From contig JAJPXP010000063.1 in NCBI GenBank assembly GCA_021205365.1, forward strand, positions 39,874 through 103,873: a DNA stretch of 64,000 bases, given 5' to 3'. Made by a program: the position numbers and the translations under genes. Each line of letters starts with the position of its first letter. Within the stretch, counting starts at the first letter, position 1. Positions 18,921 to 27,978 of the stretch are shown here, in pieces. The notes under the pieces were generated by a model that ran no database searches, had not been told where the DNA came from, and was given only the letters and a program-made list of their open reading frames with translations. Origin of the DNA: Clostridia bacterium. GTDB lineage: Bacteria; Bacillota; Clostridia; Oscillospirales; Butyricicoccaceae.

Positions 18921-20376
18921 TTTGCGTATCAACCTGAAAAAGCTCATGATTTCGCTGTTTCGGATTGGCTGCATTGGATTTGGCGGCGGAAGTGCCCTGA
19001 TTCCGGTACTGTTCCAGCGCACCGTACAAAAGGATAAGCTGGTTTCACAGGATGATTTTAATCATGATGTTGCGATTGCGACGGTCACACCGGGAGCATT
19101 ACCAGTTGAAGTATCAGCCGGCATTGGACAGCAAATCTGCGGCATCGTTGGTATGCATACTGGTTCCATTGCCATTGCTCTTCCGGGAACACTGCTCAGC
19201 CTGCTAACCGTTTCACTACTCAGTCAGTTTGACAATACCATTATCCGGCAGATAAATTTTCTGGCAATTGGCGTTTCTGCTTATATCATTTCCGTATTGT
19301 GTCAGTATGTAAGGGGAACGCTGCAGGCGGCGGAAAACCGCAAAAGACAGAGGTTCAGCGTCGCTGTGATTGTCATTTCCTTTGCGCTGACATGTGGAAA
19401 GGATTTGTATCATATTATGGGCATCACGGATGCACAGCCGATTTTTGCCATCGGAACAATCAATGTTATGGCAATGGCATTGTTTTTGATCTGCTGGACA
19501 CATGAGGAATATACGCTGCGAAAGCTGCTTCCTGCGATTGTTATAGCCGTGATATTTTGCTTGTGCAAGGGGAAGCTTGCCCTGTTTGATGGCACTGGAA
19601 TGCCGATTCTGTTGGAAATTCTCATGATGGTTATGACAGTTTACGGATTAAAACAGGATATTGGAACACGGCGGACACAGTTGGACATCGTGAACCTGAA
19701 ACGAATGCTGCGGGAATGCGGTTCATCCCTGCTGCTCATGACAGTGCTGTCCATTCCGTCAATGCTGTTGTTTGAGGATACACTGGATTATCTCATTCGG
19801 GGGATGCTCAGCAGCCTGATGTCTTTTGGCGGCGGAGATGCTTATCTTGCGTTGGCGGGCGGCATGTTTGTGTCTTCCGGCTTGGTACAGTACCGCGATT
19901 TCTATTCCGTGCTGGTTCCGGTTGTCAATGCAACTCCTGGCTCCATTTTGTGCAAGGTGCTGGCAGGCTCCGGATATTTTCTCGGATACCGTGAGACAGA
20001 AAGTATTCTGGCAGGCTTTCTTGTCGCGTTGGCAGGCTTTTCCTGTGCTATTGCTATGTCCTGCATTACATTTTCCGTTGCGGCATTCTTTTTTGATAGT
20101 CTGGGAGGATTTCATACCTTTGCTGTTCTCAAAAGAGTGCTGCGCCCGATTATATCCGGCTTGCTGCTGACAGTATGTCTCGGATTTTTTTACAGCTGCC
20201 TGCAGGTTGGAGCCGGATGCAGCTGGCCAGATATTTGTGCACCAGTTTTGTGCATCATTCTCACACTGGCAAACCTGTTTTATTCCAACAAATGCGGCAG
20301 CCATCCGGTTCGTATGGTCACAGGTTCGGGTCTATGTTCCTTTTTATTCTGCAATTTATTTGGCATTATTTTCTGA
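18904..20376 (+). CDS. CHR-family anion transporter (chromate transporter homologue)
   Basis: A long, two-half CHR protein of 490 residues. Each half opens with the family signature: [18 protein letters not shown] near residue 20 and a second, weaker copy, [16 protein letters not shown], near 305. VTPGALPVE and [11 protein letters not shown] are the paired conserved loops. Ten or more hydrophobic helices. CHR proteins are known for chromate export, and chromate is a sulfate analogue. Overlap with the PAPS-forming enzyme and co-location with a sulfotransferase suggest sulfate import here; that is inference. No other sulfate permease is in the window. Confidence 0.85.
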   Translation: MLQQNDLRINLKKLMISLFRIGCIGFGGGSALIPVLFQRTVQKDKLVSQDDFNHDVAIATVTPGALPVEVSAGIGQQICGIVGMHTGSIAIALPGTLLSLLTVSLLSQFDNTIIRQINFLAIGVSAYIISVLCQYVRGTLQAAENRKRQRFSVAVIVISFALTCGKDLYHIMGITDAQPIFAIGTINVMAMALFLICWTHEEYTLRKLLPAIVIAVIFCLCKGKLALFDGTGMPILLEILMMVMTVYGLKQDIGTRRTQLDIVNLKRMLRECGSSLLLMTVLSIPSMLLFEDTLDYLIRGMLSSLMSFGGGDAYLALAGGMFVSSGLVQYRDFYSVLVPVVNATPGSILCKVLAGSGYFLGYRETESILAGFLVALAGFSCAIAMSCITFSVAAFFFDSLGGFHTFAVLKRVLRPIISGLLLTVCLGFFYSCLQVGAGCSWPDICAPVLCIILTLANLFYSNKCGSHPVRMVTGSGLCSFLFCNLFGIIF

Positions 20377-20406
20377 ATATAAAGTTTCGTTTGGAGGAAA
20401 AGAAAA

Positions 20407-21369
20407 TTGAAAGAGCCATCATTTTTCTGTATTGGGTTTCAGAAATGCGGTACGACGACATTGTTTGAAATTCTACGGCAGCATAAAGGTATTGCGCTGT
20501 GCCGGGATGTCAAGGAGCCGATGTATTACCGTGTAAAAGGACTGCGCGCAGTCGGCGGAAAACAGTATTATCTGCAGCGCTATTTTGGGCATCTCTCTGC
20601 AAGTGACCAGCGAATGGTAGGAGAAGTAAATGCCGGACTGTCTTATACAGATTGTGCAAAAAAACTCAGCAAGGATTTTGCTCCGGATACGAAATTGATT
20701 TTTATGATGCGCAATCCAGTTGACCGTGCTTATTCTGCTTACAAATATTTCCTGGCAAGGGGCTTTCTGCCAGATTATGTTGTACGGGATGATAAGAAAA
20801 ATGGGCATGCACGGGCCTTTCATCACTATGTCCATGCGATTCTGGATAATCCGGAAGACCGAAAGGATATTATGAAAAAACGTCTGAAATATCTGGTTTT
20901 CTCCCAAAGCAATTATGCTGTATGTATAGAGGAATATCTGGAGCATTTTCCGAGAGAAAACATAAAGCTGGTTTTCTTTGAGGAGTTTATCCATGATCAG
21001 AAAACAGCATGTGAGGACATTTTTCATTTTCTTGGTGTGGACAATGATGCGTCCATTGATTATCAGGTGAAAGCAAATGAAGGAAATGAGCGGCCTGTTT
21101 CTCCGGCAGGCGTTAAAATGGCCATGTGTGCCAAAATTGGGCGCTATGCATTGTATGAGTTTTTGGGCATGTCCCATTGGGCGCCGAAAATATCGGCACA
21201 ATATCAGCGATTTTATGAGTTTGTACGTTCCAAAGGAATGCAGGAGGACTGGGATAAATCCAAAATGCTTCCACAGACCAGAGTATATCTGGAAAACTAT
21301 TTTCGGGATGAGGTGCGCCGCATGGAAGTTCTTTCCGAAAGAAGTTTAGCAACTTTATGGTTTGCATAG
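20407..21369 (+). CDS. PAPS-dependent sulfotransferase
   Basis: Transfers sulfate from PAPS to an acceptor hydroxyl or amine. The 5'-phosphosulfate loop is FQKCGTTTL (residues about 11-19) and the 3'-phosphate motif is RNPVDRAYSAYKYF (from Arg102). KEPMYY resembles the KEPHYF of NodH/heparan-type enzymes, so a glycan acceptor is more likely than a small phenol. The N-terminal half has no signal peptide, so it is cytosolic. Start is TTG at 20407 with GGAGG eight bases upstream; no ATG fits. A glycosyltransferase follows 85 bp later. Confidence 0.9.
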   Translation: MKEPSFFCIGFQKCGTTTLFEILRQHKGIALCRDVKEPMYYRVKGLRAVGGKQYYLQRYFGHLSASDQRMVGEVNAGLSYTDCAKKLSKDFAPDTKLIFMMRNPVDRAYSAYKYFLARGFLPDYVVRDDKKNGHARAFHHYVHAILDNPEDRKDIMKKRLKYLVFSQSNYAVCIEEYLEHFPRENIKLVFFEEFIHDQKTACEDIFHFLGVDNDASIDYQVKANEGNERPVSPAGVKMAMCAKIGRYALYEFLGMSHWAPKISAQYQRFYEFVRSKGMQEDWDKSKMLPQTRVYLENYFRDEVRRMEVLSERSLATLWFA

Positions 21370-21454
21370 AAACGAAAAGCGCAGTAAAATAAAACAGAAT
21401 GGAAAGTGCCGATATGGGACTTTTAGAATAGTTATGTGGAAATGAGGATAAAAA

Positions 21455-22468
21455 ATGAAATTGTTGAGTGTTGCAATTCCGTGCTATAATTCGGAAGCAT
21501 ACATGGAGAAATGTATTCAATCCGTATTGCCAGGTGGAAAAGATGTAGAGATCATCATTGTAGATGATGGCTCCTCTGATCGTACAGCAGAAATTGCAGA
21601 TGCTTATGCCAATCAATATCCAGATATTGTTAAAGTGGTGCATCAGGCAAATGGTGGGCACGGCGCCGCCGTTAATACAGGTCTTCGCAATGCAACGGGG
21701 ATGTATTTCAAGGTTGTGGACAGCGATGACTGGCTGGATCGGGAAAGTTATATCCGGGTTCTCAAGCGGCTGCACACACTGGTTAAGCTGAAAAATCTGC
21801 CGGATATGTTCCTTGCGAACTATGTATATGAAAAGGCGGGTGCACGGCATAAGGCCGTTATGCGCCAGACAGGATTCCCGAAGGAATGTATGTTTACATG
21901 GAATGATATCAGACATATTTTCAAGGGGCATTACATTCTGATGCATTCTGTCATTTATCGTACAGAAATGCTGCGGCAATGTGGACTGGAGCTGCCGGAG
22001 CATACTTTTTATGTAGACAATATTTATGTTTACAAGCCATTGCCCTATGTAAAAAAGATTTATTATATGGATGTTGACCTGTACCGATACTATATTGGAC
22101 GTCAGGACCAGTCTGTCAATGAAAAGACAATGATAAAGCGGATTGACCAGCAGATTCGTGTGAACAAGATTATGGTGCATGACGTGAACCTGTTGGCGGT
22201 ACCGGATAAAAAATGCCGCAGATATATGTTTAATTATCTGGAAATTGTAACAACCGTCACGATTTCCATGCTGCTGCTGTCTAAGACCGAAGAAAACCTC
22301 AGAAAGCGGGAGGAGCTGTGGCAGTATATTGAGCAGACGGACCGGGAGCTGTATCGCATGCTTCGCTATAGTGTTATCAGCAGAATTATGAATCTGCCGG
22401 GAAAACAAGGACGGATGTTGGGACGTACAAGTTACCGTATAGCCCAGAAGCTGGTTGGCTTTAATTGA
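21455..22468 (+). CDS. Family 2 glycosyltransferase
   Basis: GT-A fold inverting transferase using a nucleotide sugar. The N-terminus LLSVAIPCYNSEAYMEKCI, the DDGSSDRT nucleotide loop and the DSDDW metal motif (about residues 90-94) are all intact. The C-terminal about 200 residues are charged and helical without clear membrane spans. It is the last gene of the sulfation series, before a strong terminator. It probably builds the sugar that the neighbouring sulfotransferase decorates, or extends a lipid- or wall-linked glycan. The acceptor is unknown. Confidence 0.9.
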   Translation: MKLLSVAIPCYNSEAYMEKCIQSVLPGGKDVEIIIVDDGSSDRTAEIADAYANQYPDIVKVVHQANGGHGAAVNTGLRNATGMYFKVVDSDDWLDRESYIRVLKRLHTLVKLKNLPDMFLANYVYEKAGARHKAVMRQTGFPKECMFTWNDIRHIFKGHYILMHSVIYRTEMLRQCGLELPEHTFYVDNIYVYKPLPYVKKIYYMDVDLYRYYIGRQDQSVNEKTMIKRIDQQIRVNKIMVHDVNLLAVPDKKCRRYMFNYLEIVTTVTISMLLLSKTEENLRKREELWQYIEQTDRELYRMLRYSVISRIMNLPGKQGRMLGRTSYRIAQKLVGFN

Positions 22469-22509
22469 CAGCGTACATGAAAATGTCGGCAAATACATAT
22501 AAAGTATTG

Positions 22510-22560
22510 CAATGAGACCTTCTGCCAGCAGGGAATATGCTCTGGCGCAGAAGGTCTTAA
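22510..22560 (+). terminator. Terminator closing the sulfation gene set
   Basis: AGACCTTCTGC pairs with GCAGAAGGTCT, with an inner CCAG/CTGG extension. The tail is only modestly T-rich. Confidence 0.7.
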
Positions 22561-22640
22561 ACTGTTCAAAAAGTTTATTATTTTTGCTGTTATAGCCGGA
22601 AATGGGAGCTTTTGATACGGCGTTTTTGGTATTGTATCTG

Positions 22641-22669
22641 TTGACAATTGGACATAACATGCATATAAT
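22641..22669 (+). promoter_or_regulatory. Consensus sigma-A promoter
   Basis: TTGACA, 17-base spacer, TATAAT: a perfect consensus in front of the dehydratase/activase trio. Confidence 0.88.
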
Positions 22670-22743
22670 GTTTGATGTATCCTTCGAGGGTATATAATTT
22701 TTGTTTCAATCAAACAGAATGTAGAACGATGGGATATGAAGCT

Positions 22744-23670
22744 ATGAAAAAGAAATTAACAATTGGATTGCCACGGGCAATGCTGTATTATCGTTATTCG
22801 ACATTATGGCAGTCGTTTTTCGAGTCTCTTGGCGCGGAGGTAATCAAAAGCAATCCGACGGACAAAAAAATTCTGGATGAAGGAACTGCACTCTGCGTTG
22901 ATGAGGCATGCCTCTCGGAAAAGATCTTTCTTGGACATGTCAAAGCGCTTGTGGAGCGTTGTGATTATATTCTGGTTCCGCGCGTGAGCAGTTTTGGACA
23001 TAAGCGTATGATGTGCGCCAGATTTGAAGCAATGCCGGATATTGTGTGCAATGTGTTCCGGAATGAACCGCAGAAATTCCTTACCTATAATCTGGATGTC
23101 ATTCTGAATCAGGATGAAAAAAAGGCCTTTCTGGAAATGGGACAGCAGCTTGGCTTTGGTAAAAAGGAAGTAAAGAAAGCCTATGCTGCCGCCAAGACAG
23201 CGGAGCAGCGACAGTGGAAACAGCAGGTTGCAGAGCAGGAAGCGCTGTACAAGACAGATGGCATTAAGATTCTGGTAGCAGCGCACAGCTATGTAATAGA
23301 GGACCCATATCTGGGTAAGCCTGTATTGGATATTTTGCGTGAACTGGGTGTTACACCAATCCGTGCAGATATCGTGGAACGGGAACCAGCTGTCAAGCGC
23401 AGTACATCAGTTTCACCGACAATCAAATGGGAGATGAGCCGTGAAATTGTGGGCAGTCTGGCTGTTCATAAGGACAAGGTTGCCGGCGTTATTCTGCTCA
23501 GCGCTTTTCCATGCGGCCCGGATTCTATGGTAAATGAAATCATTCAGCGCCGTATCAAGGGCGTACCGATGCTGAATCTGACGCTGGATGCACAGAGCGG
23601 TACAGCTGGCGTGGAAACACGTCTGGAAAGCTTTGTGGATATCATTCATTTTAAGGAGGGAACCTTATGA
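22744..23670 (+). CDS. 2-hydroxyacyl-CoA dehydratase-related protein (DUF2229-like), first subunit
   Basis: It starts MKKKLTIGLPRAMLYYRYSTLW, a typical opening of the DUF2229/HgdB-related proteins linked to CoA-enzyme activases. Cys-bearing stretches CVDEACLSEKI and HKRMMCARFEAMPDIVCN could bind an iron-sulfur cluster. The frame is open from 22672, but conserved sequence begins at ATG 22744. It overlaps the next gene by four bases (ATGA). The reaction cannot be named: related systems use ATP-driven electron injection for difficult reductions, including double-cubane cluster proteins. Confidence 0.75.
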   Translation: MKKKLTIGLPRAMLYYRYSTLWQSFFESLGAEVIKSNPTDKKILDEGTALCVDEACLSEKIFLGHVKALVERCDYILVPRVSSFGHKRMMCARFEAMPDIVCNVFRNEPQKFLTYNLDVILNQDEKKAFLEMGQQLGFGKKEVKKAYAAAKTAEQRQWKQQVAEQEALYKTDGIKILVAAHSYVIEDPYLGKPVLDILRELGVTPIRADIVEREPAVKRSTSVSPTIKWEMSREIVGSLAVHKDKVAGVILLSAFPCGPDSMVNEIIQRRIKGVPMLNLTLDAQSGTAGVETRLESFVDIIHFKEGTL

Positions 23671-24752
23671 TACCGGGGGAATTGAAAACCAACCGTAAGA
23701 AGATTATGTTCCCACGTATTGCGAACTATAATGGTGTAATCCGTTATTTTGTAGAAGTGTGTCTGGAGCAGGAGTATATTATGCCGCCCAAAATGACACG
23801 GCATACGCTGGAAGTTGGTGCACGGTACAGCCCGGATTCTGTCTGTACACCGTTTAAGAGCACACTGGGAAGCATGATTGAAGCGCTGGATATCGGCGCA
23901 GATACCCTGATGATGTCTCATGGCCTGTGCCGTCTGGGCTACTATGGTGAGCTACAGGAACAGATTTTGCGCGACCTCGGCTATGAATTTGATTTTATCA
24001 ATATCTCTGAGTATAGTACCGGCAAGAAAAAGGACATGCTGAAGGTACTCAAGCGCATCAATCCAAAGGTAAAGTATACCCGTTTTCTGACACATGCGAT
24101 GGATGGCGTGAAGCTGTGCGAGTATATCGATGAGGTCACGGCAGAATATTATCAGAACTGTGGCTTTGACCCGTCGGGCAGATATCAAAAGGCATATAAT
24201 AAATTCATTATGGCGACAGAAATGGTCAATTCTCGCGCTGAGATCGATCAGGCTTATCGGAAGGTCAAACAGACATTCCAGCAGACGCAATTGGAAAAGC
24301 CTTTGAAGCCGCTGCGTGTCGGCATTGTAGGTGAATTTTTCACGGTTATGGATGCGTTTTCCAATCTGGATATAGAGCAGACACTTGCTGATATGGGCGT
24401 TGAGGTGCACCGCTGGATGAATGTTACCAACCGCTTGCTCCATTATCCGGGAGAAAAGAACATGAATGCCAAAATCAATGATCTGTGTACCTATGAAATG
24501 GGGCCGACTTCCACAGCAAATATTTGGGCAGCAAGAGATTATGCACGCAGGGGATTTGACGGTATTATTCACGTCAAGTCTGCAGGCTGTACGCCGGAAA
24601 TTGACATTATGCCGGTATTGCAGGCCATCAGTGCACAGGAAAAAATTCCGGTGCTGTATCTGACCTATGATGTACAGACTGGCGAAGCTGGTCTGATGAC
24701 CAGACTGGAAGCCTTTTATGATATGCTGGCAATGCGAAAGGATACGATTTGA
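23667..24752 (+). CDS. 2-hydroxyacyl-CoA dehydratase-related protein, second subunit
   Basis: 361 residues. The opening NRKKIMFPRIANYNGVIRYF, the PDSVCTPFKSTLG and MMSHGLCRLGYYGE stretches, and the C-terminal VKSAGCTPEIDIMPVL carry single conserved cysteines as in the C-terminal portion of large activase/DUF2229 fusion proteins. Together with the preceding and following genes it looks like the split form of that fusion. It ends two bases before the activase start region. Predicted cytoplasmic. Confidence 0.75.
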   Translation: MIPGELKTNRKKIMFPRIANYNGVIRYFVEVCLEQEYIMPPKMTRHTLEVGARYSPDSVCTPFKSTLGSMIEALDIGADTLMMSHGLCRLGYYGELQEQILRDLGYEFDFINISEYSTGKKKDMLKVLKRINPKVKYTRFLTHAMDGVKLCEYIDEVTAEYYQNCGFDPSGRYQKAYNKFIMATEMVNSRAEIDQAYRKVKQTFQQTQLEKPLKPLRVGIVGEFFTVMDAFSNLDIEQTLADMGVEVHRWMNVTNRLLHYPGEKNMNAKINDLCTYEMGPTSTANIWAARDYARRGFDGIIHVKSAGCTPEIDIMPVLQAISAQEKIPVLYLTYDVQTGEAGLMTRLEAFYDMLAMRKDTI

Positions 24753-24754
24753 TA

Positions 24755-25711
24755 ATGGGAAAAATACATGCTTACCTTGGTATTGACGTAGGTTCCATTT
24801 CCACCAAGGGCGTTATTATAGATAAACAGAATAATATTTTAGCAAGTGAATATATTTGGACACAGGGTGATCCCATCGGTGCAGTAAAGAAGCTGGTGGG
24901 ATTGCTGGAAAAACAGTTTGACCGGGAACAGTATAAGGTCGTTGCTACTGGCACAACGGGCAGTGCACGGAAGCTGGTTGGCACAGTTGTAGGTGCTACG
25001 ATGGTAAAGAATGAAATTACGGCTCATGCAGTCGGTACAACGACATTCTACCCGGAAGTTCGTACCATTCTGGAAATCGGCGGACAGGACTCCAAAATCA
25101 TCCTTGTTGAAAACGGTGTAGCAGTAGACTATGCCATGAACACACTATGTGCAGCCGGAACCGGTGCATTTCTGTCCAGTCAGGCGAAGCGCCTTGGCAT
25201 TGAGGTCGAAGAAATTGGTGATTTCGCGTTGAAATCGAAGCATCCGACGCAGATTGCAGCGCGCTGTACCGTATTTGCCGAAAGTGATCTGGTACATAAG
25301 ATCCAGATGGGGCATCCACGTGAGGATATTATTGCGGGCGTATGCAATGCGGTCGCTGCAAACTACATGAACAATGTGGGTAAGGGCAAGAAGATTTCCA
25401 GCCCGGTTGTATTCCAGGGAGGCGTCAGCAAGAACAAAGGTGTTGTAGCTGCATTTGAGAAAATGCTTGGCTGTAAGGTGATTGTCGACACAAATGGCCA
25501 CTTGATGGGTGCACTTGGCGCTGCGATTTTGGCAAGAAGAAGCTCCAAGCGTCAGGAATTTGATTTCTCTATGGAAGATATGGAGTTCTATACCAGAGAG
25601 GCAAGCTGCGGACGCTGCCCGAATAACTGTGAAATTATCTGTGTTTACCGTGATGGACAGCTGATTGACAGCTGGGGCAACCGTTGTGACCGCGGCGCGG
25701 TAAAGATTTAA
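24755..25711 (+). CDS. BadF/BadG/BcrA/BcrD-family ATPase (CoA-enzyme activase)
   Basis: ASKHA-fold ATPase that injects a high-potential-barrier electron into a partner iron-sulfur protein. LGIDVGSISTKGV is the phosphate-1 motif; IGGQDSKII and VVFQGGVSKNKGV are later ATP loops. CAAGTGAF and AARCTVFAESD contain the cysteines that in HgdC-type activases hold one [4Fe-4S] at the dimer interface. An added C-terminal tail, CGRCPNNCEIIC, suggests another metal site. ATG 24755 fits; a TTG at 24749 overlaps the previous stop. Partners are most likely the two preceding proteins. Confidence 0.88.
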   Translation: MGKIHAYLGIDVGSISTKGVIIDKQNNILASEYIWTQGDPIGAVKKLVGLLEKQFDREQYKVVATGTTGSARKLVGTVVGATMVKNEITAHAVGTTTFYPEVRTILEIGGQDSKIILVENGVAVDYAMNTLCAAGTGAFLSSQAKRLGIEVEEIGDFALKSKHPTQIAARCTVFAESDLVHKIQMGHPREDIIAGVCNAVAANYMNNVGKGKKISSPVVFQGGVSKNKGVVAAFEKMLGCKVIVDTNGHLMGALGAAILARRSSKRQEFDFSMEDMEFYTREASCGRCPNNCEIICVYRDGQLIDSWGNRCDRGAVKI

Positions 25712-25740
25712 ATTCCAACACAACAAGATATACAATAAAA

Positions 25741-25790
25741 TGCCGGGACTCGGTTCAGAAGTTTTCTGAACCGTCCCGGCATTGTTTGTT
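25741..25790. terminator. Bidirectional terminator
   Basis: TGCCGGGAC, then CGGTTCAGAA, pairs with TCTGAACCG and TCCCGGCA around a short loop. T-rich on both outer sides, separating the activase operon from the converging transport operon. Confidence 0.9.
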
Positions 25791-25802
25791 ATTGGATATG
25801 GA

Positions 25803-26681
25803 TTATGGGAATAGGACAATTCCATTGTACCGCAGCTCTGCGATAACAGTATTGGCGGCGTCAATCAGACCATCGTTATCCTTTGCGGCTGCAATGCCGT
25901 AATCCTGGGAGGCGAAGCGGTCATTCAGTATTTTACGGTCATTGTTCAGGTAGCCCTTCAGAATAGGAACATCGACACAAAATACGTCGATGTGACCGGC
26001 AGCCAGTTCGTCGCTTATTTCTGCATAAGAGGAATACGTGACAAATTTGGGATGGATTGGAATCGCATTACGATCGATATACTTTAGGAAATCCTCACGG
26101 GTTGTAGAACCGCTGATGATACCGACGTATTTGTTATCCAGATCAACAATGGAACGGATTCGCTCCTCACGAAGCGTGCTGTTGTCCGCGCTATTGGTAT
26201 TGACCATCAGACCAATTGCATTTGTGTAGTAGCTATTGGAGAAATCAACGACTTTCTTGCGTTCGTCTGTGATGGTGTAGGTAGCAATGACATAATCTAC
26301 ATCGCCGTCCTGCAGATTTTTTTCTCGGCTATGCGTTTGTACTGGTATAAAATGAACCAATTGCTGTTCTACAGCTTCATCATAGGAAACGCCGAAAAGT
26401 TTTGCTGCAAGGTAATAAGCGAGATCAATTTCACCGCCCTCATAAGCTTGGGTTTCTTCGTTGTAGTATCCCAAGCCCGGAACATCATCTTTACAGCCGA
26501 CGATCAGATACCCCCGGTCAACGATATCCTGAATAGCAGCGGTCGTCTTGATTTCAAAGGTTTGCTCCTCAGCGTCAACGCCGGAGCCTGCCGGTGTACT
26601 GTCAGATGCAGCACCGCAGCCCGCACAGAGCAGAAGAGATGCGGCGGCAAACAATCCCAGAAGGGTTTTTCTTAGTTTCAT
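25803..26681 (-). CDS. Amino-acid-type ABC substrate-binding lipoprotein (orphan)
   Basis: Periplasmic-binding-protein fold (family 3 type) anchored by a lipid. The start at 26681 gives a signal peptide with lipobox LLLCAGC; the frame extends 50 codons upstream without support. The domain runs from about residue 50 (ATAAIQDIVDRGYLIVG-like opening) with EGGEIDLAYYLAAKLFG and DVDYVIATYTITDERKKVVDFS. No permease or ATPase is in this operon; instead a secondary symporter precedes it by 31 bp. It may serve an importer encoded elsewhere or act as a sensor protein. Confidence 0.85.
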   Translation of the reverse strand: MKLRKTLLGLFAAASLLLCAGCGAASDSTPAGSGVDAEEQTFEIKTTAAIQDIVDRGYLIVGCKDDVPGLGYYNEETQAYEGGEIDLAYYLAAKLFGVSYDEAVEQQLVHFIPVQTHSREKNLQDGDVDYVIATYTITDERKKVVDFSNSYYTNAIGLMVNTNSADNSTLREERIRSIVDLDNKYVGIISGSTTREDFLKYIDRNAIPIHPKFVTYSSYAEISDELAAGHIDVFCVDVPILKGYLNNDRKILNDRFASQDYGIAAAKDNDGLIDAANTVIAELRYNGIVLFP

Positions 26682-26712
26682 AGGTAAATCGCCTTCTTTC
26701 AAGGGAAAATGC

Positions 26713-27978
26713 TTAGTTCTTTGCGAATGTGGAACGATCCAGAAGCTGATTCTGATGTGCAACAACAGTGGTGCAAACCGCGTCACCGGTGATATTAACT
26801 GCTGTACGCAGCATATCCAGAATACGGTCAATACCCATAATCAGTGCGATGCCTTCGGTCGGCAGGCCGACAGAAGTGAGTACCATGGACAGGGTAACCA
26901 GACCAACAGACGGGACACCAGCTGTGCCAATCGAAGCGATAGTAGCGGTTGCAATGACAGTCAGCAAATCAGATGGAGTCAGATTGATGCCATAAGCTTG
27001 TGCGATAAAGATAACTGCAACACCCTGCATGATCGAGGTACCATCCATGTTGATGGTAGCACCAAGCGGAATGGTAAAGGAAGAAATCTTCTTAGAAACG
27101 CCAATTTTCTTTTCCAGCGTGTCGATAGACATCGGAATAGTAGCATTCGAGGTAGCGGTAGTAAATGCGAACATCATAACCGGGAAGAACTTCTTGATGA
27201 AGCGGACCGGATTCAGGCGTGTGAAAATAAACAGCAGGACCTGATAAGAGCCGAAGCACTGGATTACCAGAGCGAGGATAACGGCGCCCATATATTTCAG
27301 CATCGGGAGAAACGCAGAGAAGCCGATCTCGGAAAAGGTTTTTGCAATCAGACAGAATACACCAATTGGAGCAACAACCATGATTGCCATGGTCATTTCC
27401 ATCATCAGGTCATTAAACTGGCTAAAGAAATTGGAAACAGTGGAAGCCTTGGAACCCATCTTTGCCAGCAGAATACCGACGAACAGTGCGAATACAATAA
27501 TCGGAAGCATATCGCCGTTTGCCATGGAGGCAATTGGATTTTTCGGGATAATATTCAGCAATGTGTCAGCGAAGCTGGTGGATTCCGCAACAGTGACTTC
27601 TGAAGCTTCAACAGCTTCCAGAGAAATGCCGATGCCCGGATTGATAAGGGAAGCGACGCCCAGCGCAATACAGATAGCCAGTGCAGTGGTAAACAGATAG
27701 AAAATGACGGTCTTAATACCGACCTTGCCAAGCGTCTTGGTATCGCCTATGGACATACTGCCACAGACCAGGGAACAGAATACCAACGGAACAACAAGCA
27801 TCTGCATCAATCGGATAAAGCCTTGTCCAACGACATAGAAAATGCCGCCAATTAGGATCGTATCACGGAAGTAGCCTTCCGGCACATAGTAGTGGATCAC
27901 TACGCCGAGGAGCGCGCCGGCGATCAGCGCGAATAAAATTTTAGCAGAGAGATCTATTTTCTTCTTTCGTTTTGCCAT
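26713..27978 (-). CDS. Dicarboxylate/amino acid:cation symporter (DAACS)
   Basis: Glutamate/aspartate/dicarboxylate uptake driven by Na+ or H+. 421 residues with eight hydrophobic helices and two re-entrant loop motifs: a Ser-rich stretch replaced by TSFADTLLNIIPKNP, then the conserved ATSNATIPMS, GATINMDGTSIMQGVAV and SIGTAGVPSVG segments. The start overlaps the stop of the upstream reductase (TAATG), and GGAGGGG lies before it. It is co-transcribed with the binding lipoprotein downstream. The exact substrate cannot be decided from sequence. Confidence 0.92.
   Translation of the reverse strand: MAKRKKKIDLSAKILFALIAGALLGVVIHYYVPEGYFRDTILIGGIFYVVGQGFIRLMQMLVVPLVFCSLVCGSMSIGDTKTLGKVGIKTVIFYLFTTALAICIALGVASLINPGIGISLEAVEASEVTVAESTSFADTLLNIIPKNPIASMANGDMLPIIVFALFVGILLAKMGSKASTVSNFFSQFNDLMMEMTMAIMVVAPIGVFCLIAKTFSEIGFSAFLPMLKYMGAVILALVIQCFGSYQVLLFIFTRLNPVRFIKKFFPVMMFAFTTATSNATIPMSIDTLEKKIGVSKKISSFTIPLGATINMDGTSIMQGVAVIFIAQAYGINLTPSDLLTVIATATIASIGTAGVPSVGLVTLSMVLTSVGLPTEGIALIMGIDRILDMLRTAVNITGDAVCTTVVAHQNQLLDRSTFAKN

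Noticed and set aside
26548..27603. 351-codon plus-strand frame across the symporter gene
   Set aside because: Low-complexity Asn/Arg/Gln-rich product opposite a clear DAACS gene.
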